Shown here one piece after another: positions 1-5,947 of a DNA stretch of 10,298 nucleotides. The position numbers were made by a program, and so were the translations under genes. Numbering within the stretch: the stretch's first letter is position 1; each line of letters begins with the position of its first letter. Origin of the DNA: Candidatus Eiseniibacteriota bacterium (GTDB lineage: Bacteria > Eisenbacteria > RBG-16-71-46); NCBI GenBank assembly GCA_023249815.1, contig JAHFBX010000070.1:1-10298 (forward strand). The letters run 5' to 3'. The notes under the pieces are model-generated. The model saw nothing but the letters and a program-made list of their open reading frames with translations, ran no database searches and had not been told where the DNA came from.

Positions 1-1
1 G

Positions 2-52
2 CGCCAACGCGAGAAGATGATCGAGGCGATCGCCAAAGGCAGCGACGCCTGA
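2..52 (+). CDS. 3' end of an unidentified upstream gene
   Basis: Frame 2 is open from the left edge to a TGA at 50-52 and gives RQREKMIEAIAKGSDA, a charged, helix-like C-terminus with normal high-GC codon use. Frame 3 stops at 16-18. Frame 1 shows no early stop but reads as an arginine-rich shadow. Too little is visible to name a family. Its stop codon lies inside the -35 element proposed for the next operon, so the two transcription units sit nearly end to end. Confidence 0.5.
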   Translation, partial: RQREKMIEAIAKGSDA

Positions 53-77
53 CGACGTCCGGTTCGCTCGCTATACT
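49..77 (+). promoter_or_regulatory. Sigma70-like promoter of the flavoprotein operon
   Basis: The sequence shows CTGACG at 49-54 (4 of 6 to TTGACA), a 17-base spacer, and TATACT at 72-77 (5 of 6 to TATAAT). It stands out as AT-rich in an otherwise GC-rich stretch. A start near 83-85 would give a leader of about 30 bases, with a GGAG ribosome binding site at 106-109, five bases before the ATG at 115. The -35 box overlaps the upstream gene's stop codon. This is a consensus match by eye only. Confidence 0.6.
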
Positions 78-114
78 CCGTCTCCCCCGGCCGCGTCCCT
101 CATCCGGAGTCCTC

Positions 115-1356
115 ATGCCCGACACGTCCCCGCATTCGCTCGCCATCCTGGGCGCCGGCCCGGTGGGGCTCGAAGCCGCCGCGCTCGCCGTTGAGCTGGG
201 CTTCGACGTGCACGTGTTCGAGCGAGGCGAGGTCGGCGACCACGTGATCGCGTGGGGCCACGTTTCCATGTTCACGCCGTGGAGCATGAACGTCGGGCCG
301 GCGAGCGCACGACTGCTCGCGCGCGATGGCTGGACGGCGCCACCCGGCGACTCATGCCCGACCGGACTCGAGCTGGTGGAACGCGTCCTCCAGCCGCTCG
401 CCGCGAGCGCTTCGCTCAAGTCGCGCGTGCACACGCATTCGCAGGTCGTGCACGTGTCGCGTCACGGCGTGCGCAAGAACGACCACTCCACCGCTGCGCA
501 ACGCCATGCCCACCCGTTCCGGATGCTCGTGCGTGACGGCGGCGGCCGCGAGAGCGTGCTGCACGCGCGCGCCCTTTTGGACGCGTCGGGCACGTTCGGG
601 CAGCCGAACCGCGCCGGCACGGGCGGCATCCCGGGGCGAGGCGAGAGCTATCTGGCACCCCAGATGAGCTACCACCCGGACGACGTGCGCGGTCTACGAC
701 GCGAGCGCCATGCCGGTCGCACCACGCTCGTGATCGGCGGCGGCGCGTCCGCGGCGACGACGGTGATCGCGCTGGCGGAGCTCGCGCGCGAGGCGCCGGT
801 CACGCGCGCCGTGTGGGTGACGCGGCGCGACACGCCCGGATTCACGGGCGAGACCGCGAACGACTCGCTCCCGGCGCGCGCCGCGCTGTACGCGCAGGGC
901 CGCGCGCTCCAGCAGGGCGCGTCCGAAGCCGTGCGCTGGCAGGGCGGCTGCGAAGTCGAGGGAATCGAGTACAACTCGGCCACGCACCGCTATCGCGCGC
1001 AGCTCGCCACCGCCGCGGGCGCGCGCGTGGAAGAGGCCGACCAGGTCATCGTGAACTGCGGCTACGGACCGGACAACGCGATCTATCGCGAGCTGCGCGT
1101 GCACGAGTGCTACGAGACGCTGGCGCCGATGAAGCTCGCCGCGGCGCTGCAGGGCGCGGGCACGAGCGACTGCGTGAGCATCCCCGCGTTCGGCGCCGAC
1201 CAGTTCGCTAACCCGGAACCCGACTTCTACATCGTAGGCGCCAAGTCGTACGGGCGCTCGAGCGACTTCCTGCTGCGGACTGGATACATGCAGGTCGCCG
1301 ACGTGCTGGCGCGCCTCGCCGAGACGGCCGGGCTCCGCGCAGCGCAGGAGGCGTAG
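115..1356 (+). CDS. FAD/NAD(P)-dependent oxidoreductase (two-Rossmann flavoprotein)
   Basis: This is a 413-residue cytoplasmic flavoprotein. The N-terminus carries a dinucleotide-binding motif, GAGPVG at residues 13-18, with the acidic E36 ending the second strand as expected for FAD. A second Rossmann motif, GGGASA, lies at 208-213 and probably binds NAD(P)H. The C-terminal FAD-domain segment is at 371-394 (FYIVGAKSYG followed by a Leu/Arg-rich helix), and GYGPD is at 316-320. The layout resembles thioredoxin-reductase-like and flavin-monooxygenase proteins. No CxxC redox pair is visible near the second Rossmann motif, which argues against a true thioredoxin reductase. ATG 115 is preceded by GGAG at 106-109. 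Its TAG stop shares one base with the GTG start of the GlcD-like gene, so translation is probably coupled. The substrate is unknown; the operon suggests a partner in hydroxy-acid oxidation, which is inference. Confidence 0.85.
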   Translation: MPDTSPHSLAILGAGPVGLEAAALAVELGFDVHVFERGEVGDHVIAWGHVSMFTPWSMNVGPASARLLARDGWTAPPGDSCPTGLELVERVLQPLAASASLKSRVHTHSQVVHVSRHGVRKNDHSTAAQRHAHPFRMLVRDGGGRESVLHARALLDASGTFGQPNRAGTGGIPGRGESYLAPQMSYHPDDVRGLRRERHAGRTTLVIGGGASAATTVIALAELAREAPVTRAVWVTRRDTPGFTGETANDSLPARAALYAQGRALQQGASEAVRWQGGCEVEGIEYNSATHRYRAQLATAAGARVEEADQVIVNCGYGPDNAIYRELRVHECYETLAPMKLAAALQGAGTSDCVSIPAFGADQFANPEPDFYIVGAKSYGRSSDFLLRTGYMQVADVLARLAETAGLRAAQEA

Positions 1357-2834
1357 TGCCGGTCACCTCCAGCGACCTGGCGGAGCTGCGCGCGCTGCTC
1401 GGCGACTCGGGCGTGATGGCCAGCGAGGCCGCGTTGTTCACGTACGAGGCCGACGCGCTCACGCTCGAACGTCGCCCGCCGGACGCCGTGGTGCTGCCGC
1501 GCTCGACGGATGAGGTGTGCGCGCTGGTGCGCTGGGCGCGCGCGCGCGGCCTGCCGGTGACACCGCGCGGCGCGGGCACCGGGCTCGCGGGCGGCGCCAC
1601 CACCGAGCAGGGCGGGCTGTCGCTGAGTTTGAACCGCATGGACCAGGTGCTGCGCGTGGACGAGGCGCGCATGTTCGCGTGGGTGCAGCCGGGCCTTGTG
1701 AACCTGTGGCTCTCGCAGCAGTTGGCACCCCGGAAGCTCTACTTCGCGCCCGACCCGGCATCGCAACAGGTGTCCACCATCGGCGGCAACGTGGCGACGA
1801 ACGCCGGCGGGCCGCATTGCCTGAAATACGGCGTCACGTTCAACCACGTGCTGGGCGCAGTTGTGGTGCTGGCCGATGGCACCGCCCTGACGCTGGGCGG
1901 CGAAGCGCTGGATTCGCCGGGGCTCGACCTGCTCTCGGTGATCAGCGGCAGCGAGGGCACGTGCGCGATCGTCACCGAGATCTGCGTGCGGTTGCTGCCG
2001 GTGCCCGAAGGCGTGAAGACGTTGCTGTTCGACTTCGCCACCGTCGAGGACGCATGCCGCACCGTGTCGCGCGTCATCGCCGGCGGCATCGTGCCCGCAG
2101 CCATGGAGATCATGGACCGCCACACCACGACACTCGTGGAGGAGTGGCTGCACATCGGGCTTCCGACCGATGCGGCTGCGGTGCTGCTCATCGAAGTCGA
2201 CGGCCCCGCGGTCACGCTGGAGCCGCAGGCCGAGCGTATCGCGGCGATCGCGCGTGAGCAGAACGCGCGCAGCACGCGCATCGCCAAGGATGCCGACGAG
2301 CGCGCGCTGCTGTGGAAGGGGCGCAAGTCGGCATTCGGAGCGTATGGCCGTGCGGCCTCGGGCTTCACGATCATGGACGGCGTCGTCCCGCGTACGCGTC
2401 TCGCGGAAGCTCTTGCCAACGTGTATGCGTTCGCTGCCGAGAAAGGCCTCGATGCGGGCAACGTGTTCCACGCTGGAGACGGCAACCTGCATCCGCATGT
2501 GCTGTTCGATGCGAACAGTCCGCAGCAGCAGGCCGACGCGCTCGAGGTCTCGCACAGGATCCTGCGCATGTGCATCGCGTACGGCGGCACGATCTCGGGC
2601 GAACACGGCGTCGGCATCGAGAAGCGCCCGATGATGGCCGAGCTCTTCGCTGAGGACGATCTCGCGGTGATGGAGCGCGTGCGCGCGGCGTTCGACCCCG
2701 ATCGCCGGCTGAACCCCGGGAAGATCCTCCCGGGTGGCGCGGGCTGCGGTGAAGCGCGCCAGGGCTCGTTCGAGGCGATGCGCGGGTTCGCCGCGTCGGC
2801 AGCCGCTGGGAACACGGAAGGCCCCTGGATATGA
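1356..2834 (+). CDS. glcD: GlcD-type FAD-linked oxidase (glycolate oxidase / D-2-hydroxyacid dehydrogenase subunit)
   Basis: This 492-residue protein is the usual GlcD length. An FAD-binding type 4 (PCMH/VAO) domain covers about residues 40-220: the pyrophosphate loop TPRGAGTGLAGG is at 69-80, and the FAD-contacting segment STIGGNVATNAGG is at 140-152. The FAD-linked oxidase C-terminal domain follows, with FHAGDGNLHP at 371-380, GEHGVGIEKR at 415-424 and LNPGKILP at 452-459. Family members oxidise glycolate, D-lactate or other 2-hydroxy acids and pass electrons through GlcE/GlcF to quinones. The GTG start at 1356 is preceded by AGGAGG just inside the upstream gene and overlaps that gene's TAG by one base. 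The end overlaps glcE by four bases (ATGA). About 30 residues after LNPGKILP form a Gly/Ala-rich tail beyond the usual end. The family is secure; the choice of glycolate as substrate rests on the GlcE neighbour. Confidence 0.9.
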   Translation: MPVTSSDLAELRALLGDSGVMASEAALFTYEADALTLERRPPDAVVLPRSTDEVCALVRWARARGLPVTPRGAGTGLAGGATTEQGGLSLSLNRMDQVLRVDEARMFAWVQPGLVNLWLSQQLAPRKLYFAPDPASQQVSTIGGNVATNAGGPHCLKYGVTFNHVLGAVVVLADGTALTLGGEALDSPGLDLLSVISGSEGTCAIVTEICVRLLPVPEGVKTLLFDFATVEDACRTVSRVIAGGIVPAAMEIMDRHTTTLVEEWLHIGLPTDAAAVLLIEVDGPAVTLEPQAERIAAIAREQNARSTRIAKDADERALLWKGRKSAFGAYGRAASGFTIMDGVVPRTRLAEALANVYAFAAEKGLDAGNVFHAGDGNLHPHVLFDANSPQQQADALEVSHRILRMCIAYGGTISGEHGVGIEKRPMMAELFAEDDLAVMERVRAAFDPDRRLNPGKILPGGAGCGEARQGSFEAMRGFAASAAAGNTEGPWI

Positions 2835-4057
2835 GCGAGCTCTCCGCGCCGAGTTCACCGCGCGTCACCGAAGCGTCGCGCTTCGCGATGGGCGGCGCGG
2901 CGCCACGCATGGCATGGCGGCCCGAGAGTGCCGCCGAACTGGCCGAGGCCGTGCGCCAGGCGGGCGCCGATGGGCTCAAGCTCGTGCCGTGGGGCGGCGG
3001 CGTGTCCCTGCGTCGCGAGACCGCGCCCGAGCGTTACGACGTCGCGCTCGACACCACGGCGCTCAAACGGGTCACCGTCTATGACCCCGAGGACTTCACG
3101 GTCACCGCCGAATGTGGCATCACGCTCGACGAGCTGCGCGCGACACTCGGCGCCAAGTCGCAGGAGCTGCCGCTCGAGGGCGCCGAGAGCTGGGGCGCCA
3201 CGCTCGGTGGCGTACTCGCGTCGAACGCCAGCGGGCCAAGGCGACGCGCGTTCGGTGCGCCACGCGATCGCATCCTCGGCGCGCGATTCGTAACCGGCGA
3301 CGGCGTGCTCGCCAAGACCGGCGGTCGCGTCGTGAAGAACGTCGCGGGCCATGCCGTCCACCGGTTGCTCGTCGGTTCGCTCGGCACGCTCGCCGTGTTC
3401 ACCGAGGCGAGCCTGAAACTTCTCCCGCATCCCATTGGACGCGTCGCCTGGTACTGGGGCGCGGACGTTTCGACGTTAGCCGACGCGAAGCGCTGGGGCG
3501 CGTGGCCGCGGCATGAGCCGGCTGTCCTCACCGTGATCGGACGCGCACTCGCGGCGAAGCATCCGGTCCTCGCTGGGGACCCGGCGCAGGCGAACGCCGC
3601 GCCGTTCACGGTGGTCGCCGGCTTCGAGGAGGACCCGGCGTGGCTCGAGACGTGCGCCGCGTTCGCGCGCGACACGCTCGGGAGCCCGCGGAGCACGGTG
3701 CGGGACGCGAGCGTGCCGGCGCTCTGGCAGCAGCTCGCCGACTTCGAGGAGATGCCGGGCCCGCGGCTCACGTTCACGACCAGTGCCAACACGCCCGACG
3801 CGATCGCGTTCCTTGCCGCACAGCCCGTCGGCGAGCGCCTGCTGTTCCACGCGCCATGCGGTCGGCTGCATCTCTGGCCGGGGCCGGAGGAAGCCGCAGA
3901 GCTGACTCGAGACCTCGCCAGACGTGGATTCGTGCGGATCGGAGCGCGGGGTCTCGGGGCGAGCTCAGGCTGGGCGACGGACGCAACGGCCGGACTGCGG
4001 GACCGCATCCGGACCGCTCTCGATCCACGCGGGGTCTGGGCGCTCGGCAGCGGCTAG
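2831..4057 (+). CDS. glcE: GlcE-type FAD-binding subunit of glycolate oxidase
   Basis: This 408-residue protein has a type 4 FAD-binding domain but lacks the oxidase C-terminal domain motifs of GlcD. Visible motifs are the pyrophosphate loop VPWGGGVSL at 52-60, WGATLGGVLASNASGP at 121-136 (equivalent to the GGNVATNAGG segment), and the typical GlcE block GGRVVKNVAGH at 164-174 followed by LLVGSLGTLAVFTEASLKLLP. The C-terminus LDPRGVWALGSG matches the position of the family's FDPxGxFNPGR ending, but the NPGR is lost. Known GlcE proteins are about 350 residues, so this one is somewhat long. It probably pairs with the GlcD above. The ATG overlaps the glcD TGA as ATGA, which implies translational coupling. 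The normal third subunit, GlcF, does not follow. Confidence 0.85.
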   Translation: MSELSAPSSPRVTEASRFAMGGAAPRMAWRPESAAELAEAVRQAGADGLKLVPWGGGVSLRRETAPERYDVALDTTALKRVTVYDPEDFTVTAECGITLDELRATLGAKSQELPLEGAESWGATLGGVLASNASGPRRRAFGAPRDRILGARFVTGDGVLAKTGGRVVKNVAGHAVHRLLVGSLGTLAVFTEASLKLLPHPIGRVAWYWGADVSTLADAKRWGAWPRHEPAVLTVIGRALAAKHPVLAGDPAQANAAPFTVVAGFEEDPAWLETCAAFARDTLGSPRSTVRDASVPALWQQLADFEEMPGPRLTFTTSANTPDAIAFLAAQPVGERLLFHAPCGRLHLWPGPEEAAELTRDLARRGFVRIGARGLGASSGWATDATAGLRDRIRTALDPRGVWALGSG

Positions 4058-4168
4058 GCCTTTCGCAGTCACTCGGATGGCGGATGCCGCTCGAAGTCAG
4101 GCAGCCGCGCTCCCGCTCGTTCGGCACGTGAATTCGCGTGGCGCGTGCGATGACGAGGCGTATTCTCT

Positions 4169-4204
4169 GCATCGGAGGCGGCTGTTTCACACCCTCCTCG
4201 ATGC
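4169..4204. repeat. GC-rich hairpin downstream of glcE
   Basis: GCATCG-GAGG at 4169-4178 pairs with CCTC-CT-CGATGC at 4193-4204: ten base pairs with a two-base bulge and a 14-base loop. No T-run follows on either strand, so it is not a standard intrinsic terminator. It could end the operon transcript or sit in the leader of the secreted-protein gene that follows. The rest of 4058-4230 holds no open frame with coding character and no other clear signal. Confidence 0.4.
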
Positions 4205-4230
4205 CACCGGGAGATCATGAGAGCTCCCGC

Positions 4231-4359
4231 ATGCAGCGTTCGCTTCCAAACTCCATCGCCCTGCACATCGTCCTCGCCGGGGTCGCGCATGCCGACTGGC
4301 CCGCGGGTGGCAAGCTCGTGAGCTCGCTGGGCGACCAATGGAGTGGCGCTGCCCGGTGA
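4231..4359 (+). pseudogene. Out-of-frame N-terminus (signal peptide plus first repeat) of the 4343-5218 repeat protein
   Basis: From ATG 4231 this 42-codon frame begins MQRSLPNS, then a hydrophobic stretch IALHIVLAGVAHA ending in an AHA cleavage motif. The mature start, ADWPAGGKLVSSLGDQ, has the WPxxG signature of the downstream repeats. It then stops at TGA 4357-4359, while the reading frame one base over carries on with the rest of the protein. GAGAG at 4219-4223 could serve as a ribosome binding site. A secretion signal exactly where the downstream protein lacks one suggests a single gene broken by a frameshift or a small deletion near 4322-4356. It could instead be chance, since the window is GC-rich and the fragment is short. 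Confidence 0.45.
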
Positions 4360-5218
4360 TCCGTTCCACGACCGCGCGCTGCTGCCCGATGGAAGCGGTG
4401 GCGTGGTGGTGTTCCTGCGAGTGAGTGCAAGCACGGGTGTTCCGATCGCGACGCGATTCGACGGGAACGGCGTCTTGCACGTGGGCTGGCCCGCGACCGG
4501 TCTTGCGCTGTCCAGGGTGTCGCCCGATGGCGACATGGGTCCGATGGACTCCCAGCTCCTGCCGTCGGGACCTGGACACTTGCTCGCCGTCTGGTCGCTC
4601 GATGCCGGCTCGGGCGCGCGCCGCCTTATGATGCAGCGCTTCGGGCTCGACGCGACGCTCGACCCGGCCTGGCCGGTGGACGGGCTCGAGGTGGTCGCGC
4701 CCGACACGATCAACGCCTGCCGCACGATCCCCGATGGCGCGGGCGGCGCATACGTCGTCCGCGAGGCCCATCGCCGGCCGGTCGACATCCACATCACGTC
4801 CGTCGGCGCCTTGCTCACGTTGCACTCGGACGGCCCGTCCGGCGCATTCGTGGTGTGGTCTGACTACCACGACCTCGGCTTCGGCCAGTTCTCCGGCGAT
4901 CTGTGGATGACTTGCGTCCAGGTGCCAACGACGACCGGCGTGGGCACCTCGCCGCCGCGTGCCCTGCAGTTCTCTGCGCCGCGACCGAACCCGACGACCG
5001 GTTCGGTCGTCCTGGACCTCGTGCTCCCGGATGACTCGGGCGCGCACGTCGAGCTGCTAGACGTCTCGGGACGAGTGCAGCGGACGCAGGTGGTCGAGGG
5101 CGCCGGCGATCACGCGATCACGTTCGACGAGCTCGGATCGCTCGCACCCGGGCTCTACTTCGCGCGCCTCACCTCGCGCCACGGTTCGACGGCGACGCGG
5201 GTGCTCGTGAGTCGCTAG
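4343..5218 (+). CDS. Secreted propeller-like repeat protein with Por-secretion/FlgD-like C-terminal domain (probably 5'-disrupted)
   Basis: The open frame runs from 4322; GTG 4343 is the first start and gives 291 residues. Degenerate repeats follow the pattern W-P-x-x-G ... L-x-x-DGxGG-x-x-V: LLPDGSGGVVVF at 13-24, HVGWPATGLAL at 46-56, LLPSGPGHLLAVW at 72-84, DPAWPVDGLEV at 107-117, TIPDGAGGAYVV at 128-139 and a shortened unit ending in GAFVVW at 167-172. The C-terminus (208-291) is a beta-rich domain starting APRPNPTTG and ending in VELLDVSGR, APGLYFARL and VLVSR, as in type IX-like or FlgD-Ig-type C-terminal domains of high-GC FCB-related bacteria. No signal peptide is present in this frame and the GTG has no convincing ribosome binding site; the likely N-terminus lies out of frame at 4231-4359. 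Relatives usually carry more repeats, so it looks truncated. It converges on the minus-strand gene with four bases between stops. Confidence 0.7.
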   Translation: MALPGDPFHDRALLPDGSGGVVVFLRVSASTGVPIATRFDGNGVLHVGWPATGLALSRVSPDGDMGPMDSQLLPSGPGHLLAVWSLDAGSGARRLMMQRFGLDATLDPAWPVDGLEVVAPDTINACRTIPDGAGGAYVVREAHRRPVDIHITSVGALLTLHSDGPSGAFVVWSDYHDLGFGQFSGDLWMTCVQVPTTTGVGTSPPRALQFSAPRPNPTTGSVVLDLVLPDDSGAHVELLDVSGRVQRTQVVEGAGDHAITFDELGSLAPGLYFARLTSRHGSTATRVLVSR

Positions 5219-5222
5219 CGGC

Positions 5223-5909
5223 TTACTCCACCGGCTTCATCTTCACCCACTTGGCGACTGGCGGGATCGCGCAGCCGGCATCGCAGCACTCGATGAGCGT
5301 CGCGAGCCGCGCGGCGCGAGTCGCTTCGCGTTTCGGATTCGCGAGCCACCCCGCGACCATCTTCCGGTAGGACGGGATCTGCGCGCTCCAGAACGCCCAA
5401 GCGCGTGCGTTCTTCCGGAGCCTGGCGCGGGCGGCGGCGTCCAGCTCGATCTGACCGCGCTCGTGCGAGTAGGCGGCCTTCGCATCGTCCTTCCACTTGG
5501 CACGTGCCGCGCGGCCCGCCGCATGCACCTTCGTCTTCGCGAGCAGCTCACCGTAGCGCTTGAGGTTCACGCGGCTCCACTTGCTGCCGGCCTTCCGTGG
5601 TGTGAAGCGGATCATGTAGCTGGCCTCGTCGAGACCGCGGCGCAGGCCGTCGATCCAGCCGAAGCACAGCGCTTCGTCCACGGACTGCGGCCAGGTGATG
5701 CCTGGCTTGCCGGTGGAGACGCGCCAGAAGCCGACCCACAGCGCGTCCTGTGAGGCATGATTCTTCGCGAGCCACGCCCGCCACTCGACCTGGGTGGCGA
5801 AGAATCGCGGCGCCGGTGAGGCGCCGCGACCGGCAACGTGCAGCGGGCCCGGCGTCCTCCGCTTCTTCGCGGGTTGCATCGCTGGTTTCGTCGCGCGCTG
5901 CTTCGTCAT
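5223..5909 (-). CDS. YdeI/OmpD-associated family protein
   Basis: This 228-residue soluble protein belongs to the YdeI/OmpD-associated ('bacteriocin-protection') family. Diagnostic motifs are SVDEALCFGWIDG at residues 76-88 and RFTPRKAGSKWSRVN at 101-115, followed by a helical, Lys/Arg/Ala-rich C-terminal half (residues 120-205) and the end AIPPVAKWVKMKP. The biochemical role of the family is not established. The first 35 residues are a basic, low-complexity extension (Lys, Arg, Pro, Ala) before the conserved FFATQVEWRAWL, so the true start could be internal, although no better ribosome binding site was seen. Upstream of ATG 5909 there is no good Shine-Dalgarno; a TACACT at 5917-5922 lies so close that a leaderless transcript is possible. 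It lies 34 bases downstream of the DUF5916 gene on the same strand and may be co-transcribed with it. Confidence 0.85.
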   Translation of the reverse strand: MTKQRATKPAMQPAKKRRTPGPLHVAGRGASPAPRFFATQVEWRAWLAKNHASQDALWVGFWRVSTGKPGITWPQSVDEALCFGWIDGLRRGLDEASYMIRFTPRKAGSKWSRVNLKRYGELLAKTKVHAAGRAARAKWKDDAKAAYSHERGQIELDAAARARLRKNARAWAFWSAQIPSYRKMVAGWLANPKREATRAARLATLIECCDAGCAIPPVAKWVKMKPVE

Positions 5910-5919
5910 GCCCGCCAGT

Positions 5920-5947
5920 GTAGGCGTAGCTCAGCGCGTCCGCCTAC
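5920..5947. repeat. Inverted repeat at the junction of the two minus-strand genes
   Basis: GTAGGCG at 5920-5926 and CGCCTAC at 5941-5947 form a perfect seven-base-pair stem with a 14-base loop. One arm covers the stop codon of the DUF5916 gene and the other sits 10 bases before the start of the YdeI-family gene. No T-run follows in the direction of transcription, so it is at best a weak or factor-dependent terminator or an intercistronic mRNA structure. A seven-base stem can arise by chance in GC-rich DNA. Confidence 0.35.

Noticed and set aside
1227..2858. 543-codon minus-strand open frame opposite the GlcD gene
   Set aside because: Low-complexity Arg/His/Ala composition with no motifs. The plus-strand GlcD reading has complete FAD-binding and C-terminal domains.
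4138..4166. TATTCT at 4161-4166 as a -10 box for the repeat-protein gene
   Set aside because: No acceptable -35 hexamer is found 16-18 bases upstream, and the box abuts the hairpin at 4169.
4217..4321. ATG 4217 as an alternative start for the secreted repeat protein
   Set aside because: It is in the same frame as the downstream part but meets a TGA at 4319-4321, and the peptide has no hydrophobic signal segment.
5205..5232. Bidirectional terminator between the convergent genes
   Set aside because: Only the palindrome CGCTAGCG (5213-5220) and weak flanking pairing (GTGAGT with ACTCCAC) are visible, with no T-runs, so it does not meet the form of an intrinsic terminator.
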